Below, piece after piece: positions 51,721 through 63,520 of a stretch of 64,000 nt of DNA (position 1 is the stretch's first letter; each line of letters starts with the position of its first letter). The position numbers and the translations under genes are program-made. The notes beneath the pieces are model-generated. The model had not been told where the DNA came from. It searched no databases and saw nothing but the letters and a program-made list of their open reading frames with translations. Source of the stretch: Melitaea cinxia (Eukaryota > Arthropoda > Insecta > Lepidoptera > Nymphalidae); contig NC_059403.1 in the NCBI RefSeq assembly GCF_905220565.1, positions 1,922,001-1,986,000 of the forward strand, read 5' to 3'.

Positions 51721-54700
51721 ACCTCGCAAGTAGAGATAAAACTCGAATTAATATTATTAAGCTCCAAAGTATACCTAGTAAAAAATATAATATTACGGGT
51801 TTTGTTTGTATTAATGAATTTCAATAAAATACTTTAATGACTCAAAAGAGTATCTATCAAGATACGAAATAGAAAGACGTTATTATTATATATTGTACAA
51901 TTTTTTTAATGGAAACCCGTATTAAAAAGCTCATAGCAATAGTCAAAAACCAGTCGTCAATATTCATCATATAACTTTCTAAATGTTGCTCACACAATTA
52001 AATGTATTTTTTGCAGTTTGAGCAGTGCAGAAGAAAGCGACAAAATGCTCGACGGTCGACCGTCTGTGGCGTAAACACGAGGTGAAAAAAAAAATTGTTC
52101 CCCTCACTAGAGTCCTGAAAAAATAATGTCCACCTATTAAAATTATTTTATTCCTTAAACGATACATTTCTACGAAAATCTTTAAAAATTCAATTAATTT
52201 TAAAATGTGGCGGCTCCTCGGGTTCCTCCGGTTAGGTTTTCAAATCTTTATGGTAACGGACATATTACCGTACCATCGAAACCAAGAAAATACATTATTT
52301 GACGAGTTATTAAAATGTACACTTATTGCTAGTTTGATTTGATTTTACGGTACAAATTATATGCGACAGTTTTGTTTGTGATATTTTATTTACGTGCGTT
52401 TTCTTTTTGTAATAAACGAATTATTTAATTGGTTCTTGTACAACACGAATTGAGTTAAGCGATAAAACGATGGACATTATTGATATATTCCGTGTATCTT
52501 TAAGTATTTCTTGTCAAGTGTTCAATTTAGAACTATTATGTAATTCTATTATAACATATAAATATCAGATATATTTTCTTGATGTTTATACACACGGTCA
52601 ATAATCAAAATAAAAGTATAGTTTTGGTAGTTGGTAATAGTAATTTAGAAAGACACGTGGCCAAATTATCGTCCAGTTATAAAAGTTTAGATTAAATGTC
52701 CATTATGTGAACATTTCGATTTTATAGTTGTGTAATGGCATCTGATTGTAGTGTATTCTTAATGTTTGAAATGTAAAATGTAGTATTTTTTTTTGGTTTT
52801 GTACAAATTGTACATTCCAATAGAATTGATATAGAATACCACGAATGTAGAACGGTGAACAAAAAACGAAAATTGGCATTTTTCTAAGTACCTGTTACTT
52901 TATCGTTTCTATTTTACTTTTATTCCGCTGCGCTTTTTTTTTTGCAGTGAAGATTAAAATATATATTTTCAATTTAAAAAAGGCTACACTTTCTTATTGA
53001 TTTTTAACGTTTTCCTTTGCTTTTAGTCTATTTGTATGATTATACTCTATTAATATTGAAGTAAAAATATTTCCATGACTTTCTTCTTTAACAGCTTTCA
53101 CTGAGCCGTTTATTCGGATATTTCTTAATTTAATATTATAAATCCATAGAAAATGATAAACAACAATATATCAAGACTTATTTATTTAGATCATCACAAT
53201 TTTAGTATTTTATTATCGATTTGGGTAGCATACATAGCTAATATAAATAATTTTATTATGCGCAGTAATGGCATTTACATATTATGTATTTAATAGTTAT
53301 AATGGAAGAATATAGTATACGGAAAAGCAAACTTATTTAAGCGCTGGCGCAAAATACGCATTAAAACGAGAATACCTATTAAGCCTATCCTCTTAACTCT
53401 GTGACGTAAGAAATATTGTAAAAAAAAAATACACCGAATTATACATATTTTTTGACAAAATCATGTGTGGTTACGTAATAAATATTTTTAAAATCAGCAA
53501 GAATGAGACTAATTTTATAATGGCTCGATATATATATTTTTTTGCAATATTCCTACATCACTAATAATTATTTTAGTTTACGATTAAAACAATACAATTA
53601 ATCAACAAAGTTGCTATCTTATATAAGTTTATTTGCAATATTTTAATATTATTTTATTGATAATCTTTTACATTTCTATTCGATTGGAACTAGCTGTAGG
53701 TAAATTGAGACACATAATATAAATGTTGTGTTAATTTTGTGTTGAGACCGTCCTGATTAGTTTTTAAGTGTAGGTTGTTTATGTCCAACCGATGACGTAA
53801 TATACAAATGAATTCCGATGAATATTTAAATATAAAGGTACGCCTTACCGGCATTGTGCAATTTCCTATTCACGTACCTACCTATAGGTATTACGTTTTA
53901 TGAACGATAATGTACGGGATTCGATTTATACTTTTAGTATCTGCGTGACAACTAACTTTATTAATTTGGTGTTGACTGTACTTAAGCATTTAATAAAAAA
54001 GGGTAATCGTTGATATTAAATTTAATTTAGGCTCTCTTCAATATTATTGCAAATTATTTCGAATTTCATATACAACAACAAACATATACCTACTTAATTG
54101 TGTAGACAAAAAGAAATGAAAGTCACTAAGGATGTAAATAAAAAGAAAATATTTCGCTAAGTGAATCACAAGTTAGCCATAAGCATATTATATTTTATTA
54201 ATCAAGTTAATAGAAACTGTTTATGTATTATTCTGCTACATTATATACAATATTATTTAATTTTTGTTTGTGGTGCGCATATGAGATTTTTATGGTGTGA
54301 AAATTTATATTAAGTTATACTTAATTTTAGTACTTAAAGTACATTATTTTATAATATTTATGTGTACTTACTGTCTCCAATCTCCATTTAAATAAATAAA
54401 TAAATAAAGAATCAATGTTGTATTATTTACGTTAAAAAAAAAATAATTGCCCTAAAATCCTATTTTCCCGGCTTTTAGTCAATTGTTTTCCAGTCAGTAA
54501 CAGAGGCACAAAGAATGATACGTTAGTACACACTTCTTTTTTGTTTTATTGATAAGTACTCAATTATTGCTTTGGAAATGTCTCGAATGAAGCAGCTGTT
54601 ATTTTTCTGTGTAATCACAAAAGTCTAAAAGATCAAAGTACCGACTTCATTTACAAGAAAGACAGTAAAGAACAGCTGAATGAAGGTTAATTTATTTTTG

Positions 54701-55001
54701 TCGTATTTTATAGATTAAAACTGCTGCTGATTTTTTTTTTGATACTTTTCATCACCTTTTTATACATCAGGCACTGAACCTGCACTGCAATATTACTATG
54801 CAAAAACTTTTGTGTTCGCGTTTTGTAACAATGAATTTATTGTTTAAAATGACTAACGTCATTTATAGCGTAATTATGTATTTAAAGACCGATTTCACAA
54901 ATAATTTCTTAATGAGACACGCTCTCTTAGTTATTTTTACAAGGTTTTGTTAATGTAAAATAACTCAAACATATTGATGTATTTCATAAACCAGAATAAC
55001 T

Positions 55002-55266
55002 AATTGTGTTCGTGTGCAAACGAAAAAAACCGACTTCAATTACATCGACAAGTAATACCAACGTAAGTAGACGAAAGAAATCGATTATCACTACGATTTT
55101 CGAGTGTTCCCCTTAATTTCTTTAGGATTCCATCACCAGAACCTAGTTTCTTATCATGGTACCACCCTTGGGATATCTCCTTTTTAACAAAAAAGAATGA
55201 TCAAAATCGGTTCACAAACGACGAAGTTATCTTCGAACATACATCCTCCTTTTCTGAAGTCCGTTA
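55002..55266 (+). repeat. MITE family A, short form
   Basis: Starts AATTGTGTTCGTGTGCAAAC, keeps the ends (CCGACTTC, TCTGAAGTCCGTT) but lacks most of the interior. Sister to 16290-16534. Confidence 0.72.
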
Positions 55267-55389
55267 AAAACAACGATCTGCACGTCGACATTAATGTTTT
55301 TGCTCATATCACCGTATCTTATAGCCTTTTTATTATATAACCTTCAAAAGAAAATGTTATTTTTTTTTAATTTCGAATTGAAACCCTAT

Positions 55390-55535
55390 CCCCAATTCCC
55401 CCCGGGAGCTCTGGTCACCTCACTCACCACAGGAATACAACACTGCTTGAAAACAGTGCTATTTAGCTGTGATATTCTGTAAGGTCGAGGTACTTACTAC
55501 CCCAGTCGGGCTGCTGTGCCCTACCTCAGTTAAAT
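55390..55535 (+). repeat. Dispersed repeat family S, partial
   Basis: CGGGAGCTCTGGTCACCTCA through CCCCAGTCGGGCTGCTG. The 5' part is missing. Confidence 0.65.
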
Positions 55536-55706
55536 TTATTAATCTCATTAAGATCAGTTTTAACGATTCACTCTATAGTAATGAAATAAACAACGTACTT
55601 TAAACAACAAAGAAAAAAAAGACGAGAGTTACAAGCATATTATTTTATTTATAATGTTAGCGCTAATGATATAAAAGTATTCATTTGTAAAAAAACTTAA
55701 AACTAA

Positions 55707-58700
55707 TCAGTCTCTCGTTGTTCGGCGCCACCATGGAACACCGGTTATATCTTCTTCGGAGTAAACATTGGCAATGGATGGTCTGAAAAAAGGTAAATTA
55801 CATGCATTAATTGTTATCATAAGAATCATAACACCAAATCATTTGATGGAGTGTTGATATAAAATGCCAGGAAAGCCAACCATGGTGGTTGACTCTTTTG
55901 GAAAAAATGTCAATTATTATTATTAATATTAATGAATTATTTAGTGATATTTCTTTAAATTTTTGTTTATGGTTTGGGTGTTTGTCACATAACATAAAGC
56001 CATCGGTCCCAGTTGTTGTAAATTATTTGTTAATCCATGGTTTGGCACATAAAGCTGCAATGCTTCCCTAATATAGGTGATAGAAGTCCAGCAGAACATT
56101 TGATGACTGAGTCAGTCATTAAATCAGGAATTAATACAAAATTTATATAAAAAAAGACTGACTTTTAAATAGGAGTCAATAAACAACTTGCTTGTGACGA
56201 ACAACAAATTAATACTATTTGTTTAAAAATAAAAATAAGCAGTACGACTTGTACTCTTTATTTTATTTTTTATAACATTTAACAAACTAGTTTTAAAGTA
56301 TTTTAATTATCGTGATATCATTTACATTTTATTTTTTATAATTTTAAATATAGTTCTATTTCTGTGATTTTTCTTGTGCTTTTTTTTTACTCTCTTCAAG
56401 ATACATTGAGAAATTTTACCTGTAAACTTGACTATGAGGTAAAGTAGACGGCAGTAAGGGGCAGACTTGGACTGGTGCTTCCTGAAATAAATTATAATTA
56501 CAAAAAATCAAATTCCGTGTACTACAACTATTCTTAAGATTAGGTGATTTTCCTCCTATTTATCAATCACAAATATAAATTGACGCTTGCTATTAGTATA
56601 GGTACAGTAAATGTGGCTATATTTTATACCTATATTTACATAAATAGCTTAAAGCGCTATAAAACGTTACTCTCACTGAACATCAGCATTAGTTTTTTAC
56701 ACAATTCTGCTCCCATATTTTTGTCGTACCACAGGCTTTACATCGTTTCATAAGGTGCAACCTCCAAGAAAAACATCTAAATTCTAGGAACTGCAACCGG
56801 CTCAATATACAATAGACGACAACTCAGCCTGTAACATCTCATAGGTCTCTTTCTCCATGTAGGAGAACGACCAAAGCTTAATCTAACACACTGCTCCAAT
56901 GCGTGTCGGCGGATATATTCCCTAATATGAGTAAAGATCGCTATCCAGTGCAATCGCCGGTGTGTCTACACGGTTCACGCACCACTATACTAGAGCAATG
57001 TCTCAATATGCACAAGGAAACGAATGTGCTTTAGACCACACAACTAAAGTAAAGCTTCTTTAGCTCCATCTCCATCACCAGCTTTCTCTATAAGTCGAGC
57101 GTGCGTAAAGATTTTTTACTTAAAAAAATACAATACCTGTATTGGTTGCATGGGAATATGCAAGTTGGCACGGAGTTTCCTTTGTCTAATTTCGCGACGC
57201 ACGCAACACTGCACGCCGAGGAGGACGCCACATACACACGATGAGAGGCATCCTAAGGACATAAAAAATATTAGTTCATGATTACTTTTTGGCATTTTCA
57301 TAAGATACGATGTTTTTCCAAAAATTCGTTTAATAATCATAATTTTTAAGAAGTAACGTTATACTTTGCTACAAAATATTTAAAATTGTTACTTATAATT
57401 GTTTTCTAAAAAAATACAGTTCAATTGAGTTAGATGATGAAAAGTAGACGAGGAGACAAAAAAGGAAGTCATTTTGTGAGACGGTTAGAATGTATTTATT
57501 ATTTCATTCCACATATAAACATAAAAACACCTATAGTTTTGAATTGATTTGATTCATGAAATTCAATATATCACTACATAGTATAAAACAAAGTCGCTTT
57601 TTCTGTCCCTGCACATGTATGTACGCTTAAAATTTTAAAACTACGCAACGGATTTTGATGCGGTTCTTTTTAATAGATAGATTGATTCAAGAGGAAGGTT
57701 TATATGTATAATAACATCCATTAAATAGTGGAGAAATACAGTTATTTTTGAGTTTTCTAATGTTATGTCGTAAATAATAATTATTTTTTTCGCTTAAATT
57801 GCAAACGCAGGCTGAACCCTACGAGATTTATCAAAATAATGTACTAAGTATTGTATACATTGAAAAGGTCTACAGAAAACTCCGCGATGGTATATACCTA
57901 TCTCTTATGGATATCCCACAATAACATTTTTTTGTCATTTACTTTTTACGACAAATAATGGCTAATTTTCGAAGCGATTTTAACCAATACAGCATTAATC
58001 CTTATCCAATTAAATACCTTAAATACATTGTTGATTGAATATAGATCTATATGGCATTTTACAGCATATGATTTAAATGAATATTTTCGAAGATATCACA
58101 GATTTAAAAATTGCGGGACGTAGCGTTTGCGGCGGCACCGGCCGGCGGGCGGTGGCGGCAAAGTTTGAATTTAGCAGCGATCGGATGCGTTTATTATCGG
58201 AGCTCTCTAGCGAGGAAAATAACAATACTTAATAAAACAGTGCTTTTCAGCGCGACAACGTATCAGTAATTATAAGTAACTTACGATAAGTAATTGTATG
58301 ATAGTAGTTTTAAAATATAAATTACATTTTATTGTAAGGTTAATTTTTAAATCGCACTTATAGTAATAATTAGTATAAGTACATACGGTTAGATAAGATT
58401 AACCATAATTTTTGTATTGGAATTTTCTATTAAGATCTTGGTTAAAATTTAGAGTTAGATCAATTTAATATTAGGGAAATTATTTTCAAAAATCGTAATT
58501 TAAGTTGAGGTATGTAAGTTCAGAAAAAGAACTTAATAGAATAGGTATCTTTTGTTGTTGATGATTGTTGATTATCTTTTGTTTTTAGTCGAACGAATAG
58601 CAAAGTATTTTTAATTAAATTAAAATCGTAGTTTAAGTTGAGGTATTTCAGTTAAAAAAAAACTGAATAGAATAGGTATCTTTTGTTTTTCATGATCGTT

Positions 58701-60294
58701 GATTATCTTTTGTTTCTAAAGTAAAAAACGTAGTGTATATTCCAAAGATATATTGTATTTCTGTAGTGTATTTAGCATCAGCAATGCACCCGTGCGAAGC
58801 CGGGGCGGGTCGCTAGTTTATCTATAAATCTTTTAAAAGAAAAGATCAAATTAGTCACGAAATGTAATTTTACATCAAAAAACAATTAACAGTACTTTAG
58901 TCTATTTAGGATCAGTGTATTTTGCATCCAGTTTCCTTTCTTTTCCGATTCCTTTAAATCTCAATTGCAGTGCATAGATACAGAACCATTTTGATTTCGG
59001 TGACAGAGTTATGTGTATCAGGTGAATGAAGTTTTTCAGCTGATTACTAATTTTGATCATATATATTTTTAATTATGTTTAATCTTACATTTCATTTTTC
59101 ATCATTTATGTTAAATAATGACACGTGTTCAATCTGTACATTGTCTGTACATGAAAAAATACAAAATTATCAAAAGTACAGGTATTTCACTAAAAAAGCT
59201 ATTTCATAATAATAATAACCGTGGCCCTTTTATATTGGGTACCATTGATAATTTACCTATTACCTATATATAGTTAAAAATACATTTTTTACATTGTTCA
59301 TATTTTTAACCGAATAAATTATAGATTTTAAACAAATATAAGAAATCAATGGATTGATAATTTGCTGTATATAAGTAACTTTAGTAGTTTAAGTATACTT
59401 AAATCATTAATTAGAAAGTATTATTTATTGTTGGAGTAACTTCTAATTATTATTGAGCAATAATATTATATAAAAATAATAATATCATATATATCATGTT
59501 TAAAAATACTCGCCTATGTAAACTAACACACCTAAATCACCATTACGATTTGTTCTCCTTAACACAATTCCAGCAATACATAAAGAGATTCCTGTTAATA
59601 CTCCTACTACAAAAATGACCTGAAAAATTACATAAAATTATATAATATACAATATTTATAACATGTGTTGGATATTATTTGATAGTTTATTTTTGACATT
59701 ATTAAATAACATTTGCATATTTACCTGTAAAATATAATAGCACACATATTCAAATCCTGGACAGTGTCCACCACAAGCACCAATAATAGGAACTTCAGGG
59801 CTAACTGATGGCACCGTGGGGGCGGGGGAGCGATTAACAGGTATACCATGTCCCGTATCACAGAGTGGCAGTGAAAATGCAGATGAACACTGAGGAAATG
59901 AGTAAGTACTGGACGGGATCGGTTTTACAGGGGATTTCTCACTTCTTTTATAATTATGCCATGTTCCCGTAGCATATGGTGTTTGGTAAACAGGCGATGG
60001 AGGGCCATAATCTCTTCGAGTGCTTTGGTAGTGAGGAACCTAGGGTTAAAACAGACTTACAATACAATTGCATAGTATTAAAACTAAAATTAGCTTTACA
60101 AAACATACATGATAGGCATTTTCAGAATTCGAACTATCCGTTCCTAAATATTGTGACACTGGCGTATTAATATCTTCTACCCAAGGATATTTTGCTCTTT
60201 GTTGTATGGCCGATACGAATTGTTTCTCACTACGTGGAACCACAGTAGTTTGGTAAGGATGGACACTCCGCGGTGATAATTGTTGTTTAAACAT
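55707..60294 (-). CDS. Proline-rich two-TM membrane protein, unrecognised
   Basis: Six exons join in frame: 60294-60109, 60039-59725, 59619-59532, 57252-57137, 56481-56420 and 55782-55707, giving 843 nt or 280 aa. I do not recognise the family. The first 155 residues are polar and rich in Ser, Pro, Tyr and Thr (RSPAPTVPSVSPEVP), with no signal peptide. A Cys-flanked block (GACGGHCPGFEYVCYY) leads into a first membrane segment (about 160-187, IFVVGVLTGISLCIAG). A basic loop follows (LRRTNRN), then a shorter Cys-rich segment (198-214, LSSCVCGVLLGVQCC) and a basic stretch (RREIRQRKLR). The C-terminal tail ends VPWWRRTTRD. The ATG at 60294 is the first in the frame. All junctions agree in phase. 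A Helitron (57571-58816) fills most of intron 3. The start faces ZC3H10 across 0.9 kb. Confidence 0.84.
56828..56960 (+). repeat. Non-LTR 3'-end type repeat
   Basis: Same family as 17355-17545 (CATCTCATAGGTCTCTTTCT, GTGTCGGCGGATATATTCCC). In intron 4 of the 280-aa gene. Confidence 0.5.
57571..58816 (+). mobile_element. Non-autonomous Helitron with internal tandem repeat
   Basis: Starts TCACTACATAGTATAAAACA after an A (57570) and ends with the hairpin CCGTGCGAAGCCGGGGCGGG, TCG and CTAG (58813-58816), then T. It contains a GC-rich block (58105-58160) shared with the copy at 4773-5462, and downstream a tandem pair of about 115-bp units (58490-58605, 58620-58725). No coding frame. Confidence 0.85.
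58490..58725 (+). repeat. Tandem pair of ~115-bp units within Helitron
   Basis: Two units start AAATCGTA(A/G)TTTAAGTTGA and end GATTATCTTTTGTTT(T/C)TA. They differ by scattered substitutions and an A-run. Confidence 0.75.
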
Positions 60295-61196
60295 TTTATA
60301 TACTTGCACTACCTAGAATTTAAATAATTATATTTTGTTTACAATTCCAACAAAATAACCAATACTGAAATATGTAATGCGGTTTACCTCATCATATTTT
60401 GTATATAATCAACTTAATTATTTACTTTGCGATATTATTATACACTTAATAAATACCTTTCATGCTAAATAAATATTGTAAAGTGAATAATAAAATTGGT
60501 ATTTAATACGAAATCATTTTATGAAGTGAATAATGAATATATTTCTACGCCATTTTAAATGATTCTGAAATGTTGGCAATGTTGCCAACGGCCAATTCCT
60601 TTTCTTTGATATTTAGTTAATGCTGCCATGAAAGAAAATAGTTAACTAGTACAATATACAATTGTGAATTGGTATTTGGTAGAATAGGACAACGGTCTAT
60701 TCTATAACAGAACCAAGGAACTTAGGTATACCCAAACCCAACAGAACAGACTACAGTTTCAATTTTAAACTTTAAAATACAAATCTATTGGGAAGGAATT
60801 TACAATAGTCTGTGGCTAAAACGTCTGTGAACTGTTATGATCTGTGGATTCTGTGATTCTGTTTCCGTAATTTAATCACGCTGATTTTTTTTCATACCTA
60901 TTAAAAGTTGAAATAAAATGTCTAGATAAAAAGGTGTACAAACAACTATCTATATCCTTGTGAAAAAGTGATGCTTAAATCCATAACATTTTGCAAAGAA
61001 CTTATTTTACGTAATGATGAAGCATGCAACTATAAATTAACAAAATGATTAAAATTAAAGCGCATCTTTTTTTAAAATGGATTGGCTTGAAAAAATAAAA
61101 TATGAAAGATTCGATTCCATCAAATTAATCTAAAGGTCTAACGGGTTTTAAGATCCATTCTAAAATATTAATTTAGAAGTATATAGCAATAAAAAC
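60295..61196. promoter_or_regulatory. Shared divergent upstream region
   Basis: 902 bp between the start codons of the 280-aa gene (minus) and the ZC3H10-like gene (plus). It must hold both promoters and 5' UTRs. No repeat family was recognised here, unlike elsewhere in the window. A near-palindrome GTTGGCAA-TG-TTGCCAAC lies at 60572-60589. Confidence 0.5.
60572..60589. promoter_or_regulatory. TTGGC(N6)GCCAA near-palindrome
   Basis: Eight-base arms GTTGGCAA and TTGCCAAC with a 2-base centre. It resembles a nuclear factor I half-site pair, but the spacing is 6 rather than the usual 5. It lies in the divergent promoter region. Confidence 0.35.
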
Positions 61197-62708
61197 ATGA
61201 TTGGCAAAGGCTTAACAAATTCAGATACAATGAGTTCCTTAGAAGATTCTGACAATTCATTTCCAGCAGCCAGCAGCTTTTGTAGAGATTTTATTAGAGG
61301 CTGTTGTCCTCGTGATAATTGTAGATTTATACATGAAATACCACCCAAGTCCTGTTTAAAGGAGCTATTTCGATTTTGTCACGATTTTCAAAACAAAGGC
61401 TGTTTTCGACCTAACTGTAAGTTTTTGCATTGTACCGTTAAAGATGAGGAGCATTTTTATGCTACTGGAATATTTCCTCGTGATCCTCGAAACACGCCTC
61501 CCATATGTCAAGCGCATATCCATGGAATTTGTTTAAATCAAGACTGCAAATACATACACGTAAGGGATGGACCTGGTAATGAGATTGTTGCTAAGCGTAG
61601 TATTCAGGCTACTATGTATAATAGAAATCAACTCCACATGAGAGACGATGACTCCCCACCTGAGGCTAAATTTAGAAGATATGCCTATGAGGAATCAGGC
61701 TTAGATACACAAACCCTCTCTGCTACTAATTTGTGCACTAACTGTGAAGTTTTAGATCATAAAGTAAAATTGTTACATGATAATATAAGTGTGTTGTTAA
61801 AGAAAGTGGCAGATTTGACAGAGAAGAATGTCCAGTTAACTACAATGAATGAATTTTTGTTAGAGCAAACTTCATCTGTTAGAAGTGATCAACGATGTGT
61901 GATAACTTCAAGACATGGAACATCAGCCCCAGTGTCTTTGGCCACAGTTAGTGTAACACCAGTTGTAAGTCTTGCTGGTGCTCTACCAACTCTGGTACCT
62001 GCAGCAGCAACACCAAATTTGGCTCTAGGACCAGCAGCTTCACAAGCTCAGTTATTAACTCCAGCTCCCCAAATCCTCACTGTTAGTACTACACAGCAAC
62101 TTGTAGGAAATTCAGGGGCTTTAATTGTCACAAGTGCTGGGGCTCAACAGTTAATGCAAGTTAGTGATTCGGGTACATTGATGGGAGGTGGACAAACTGT
62201 AGTTGCTGTAACACCAGCTCAGCTAACTTTAGCACCCCCAACACAACAATTAATGAGCAATGGGCCCCAAACTGCCGTACAACAATTGGTTCAGACATCG
62301 GCACTCCAACCACAATTGGCTTCTCAACACCAAGCTTCCCAGTATGCAGCGGCTCAACAATCAGTTCAACATTTGGCCGCTGCACAACAATCTGCTCAGC
62401 ATTTAGCAGCACAGCAGTCGGCACAACACCTTGCTGCACAGCAATCTGCTCAACATTTGGCTCAATCTGCGCAACACCTTGCAGCAGCTCAACAGTCCGC
62501 TCAACAATTAGCACAGCAGTCTGCACAACAGTTGGCTGCTCAACAATCTGCACAACAACAGCTAGTTCCTGGAGCGCCACAGTTGGTGCATCAAACTTCT
62601 ACACAACAAATAACAATTTCTAGCACTAGTCAACCAATGGCTTTGCCTAATTCACAAGCTCAGCCACTTACATTCCCTATTATTTCACAGAGTATTTTGC
62701 CCCATTGA
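61197..62708 (+). CDS. ZC3H10: ZC3H10-like triple CCCH zinc-finger protein
   Basis: A probable RNA-binding protein of 503 aa from a single exon. Three fingers follow the pattern C-x7-C-x4-C-x3-H: C29-C37-C42-H46, C61-C69-C74-H78 and C104-C112-C117-H121. The second contains FCHDFQNKGC, a close match to vertebrate ZC3H10. A coiled coil follows (about 184-224, ending NEFLLEQ), as in that family, and the tail ends FPIISQSILPH. Between them is a long Thr/Ala/Gln-rich region with an (A)QQSAQ(H/Q)LA repeat (about 380-455). The start could be Met1 or Met12. Vertebrate ZC3H10 is reported to bind RNA and to affect mitochondrial function. That role is family knowledge only. Intronless coding is unusual here, where neighbours have 3-12 exons. 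Confidence 0.88.
   Translation: MIGKGLTNSDTMSSLEDSDNSFPAASSFCRDFIRGCCPRDNCRFIHEIPPKSCLKELFRFCHDFQNKGCFRPNCKFLHCTVKDEEHFYATGIFPRDPRNTPPICQAHIHGICLNQDCKYIHVRDGPGNEIVAKRSIQATMYNRNQLHMRDDDSPPEAKFRRYAYEESGLDTQTLSATNLCTNCEVLDHKVKLLHDNISVLLKKVADLTEKNVQLTTMNEFLLEQTSSVRSDQRCVITSRHGTSAPVSLATVSVTPVVSLAGALPTLVPAAATPNLALGPAASQAQLLTPAPQILTVSTTQQLVGNSGALIVTSAGAQQLMQVSDSGTLMGGGQTVVAVTPAQLTLAPPTQQLMSNGPQTAVQQLVQTSALQPQLASQHQASQYAAAQQSVQHLAAAQQSAQHLAAQQSAQHLAAQQSAQHLAQSAQHLAAAQQSAQQLAQQSAQQLAAQQSAQQQLVPGAPQLVHQTSTQQITISSTSQPMALPNSQAQPLTFPIISQSILPH
62341..62570 (+). repeat. In-frame SAQ(H/Q)LA(A)QQ coding repeat
   Basis: About a dozen degenerate copies of a short unit (CAACAATCTGCTCAACAT-like) within the zinc-finger gene. 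The codons vary (CAA/CAG, TCT/TCG/TCA), so the protein repeat is kept while the DNA has diverged. Confidence 0.85.
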
Positions 62709-63275
62709 ACTAAAGTTTACGTGTGAGGATAGTAGAGTAAGTGCTAGATGATAATTATAGTTGTATTAATTCTTTTTTGCAGCCATACTTTTTAGATGGG
62801 TAAATTCCTGTTTACATTATTCATGTTAGTAAAATAATTGATCTTTGCATAAGAGATTAAAGTGTGGTCTTAATAATATATCTTTTTCTAATTTTACTGA
62901 TAGAGATAGTATGTTGACATAAACTCCTTTCAAAATGTCAGAAATCTATCAGAAGTCTGTTGGGTCAGAGATGGATAAATTATTAAGTCTTGCTGTAACT
63001 AGTTAATGAGACTATCTACAGATTTTAAGGAATATATGTTATGTTCTTATTATAAACATTGAGTAAGTAGGAACTAAGCCTTATTATCTTAGTAAATGTT
63101 TTTATTACATATTTGTCTGTCGTGAAAGTATGTTGTTTTGTGTATAAGTAAGTGAAATGCTAAAACTGAATGTTCGAGGTTACAGTTTTTGATGAATACT
63201 TGCTATAATAGAAAAGAAATAATGTAGCTTACAAAATATGTACTAATTACATTGTTTGCTTTTCTAAATAAATTG
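62709..63275 (+). other. ZC3H10-like 3' UTR
   Basis: AT-rich, no frame. AATAAA at 63267-63272 is a plausible polyadenylation signal for the zinc-finger gene. Confidence 0.5.
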
Positions 63276-63520
63276 TGATAATTTAGATTTGTTGTCATTT
63301 ATTAAAATTACATTTAGTTTAGTTTTTCTTTCGTGGTTTACGAACCTTTTTATGTTCAAAAAATTGCTTGAATTGACATTTTATGATGTGGTTTTAATTT
63401 TTGTTTTGTGTTGTAAGATAGGTAATTTATTTTGTATTATTAAAAGGAGTATTTCCAATACGTTTTTTTTATTATTCAAAATTTTATTCACAAATTAATA
63501 TGCATATATGTATGTATTTT

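Larger units (their letters stand above)
49706..55706. other. Intergenic region between two convergent genes
   Basis: Lies between the 3' ends of the two membrane-protein genes, which face each other. It contains repeats at 50550, 51395, 55002 and 55390, and the perfect hairpin at 50944. About 51.8-55.0 kb is AT-rich with no frame of coding character. Confidence 0.6.
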
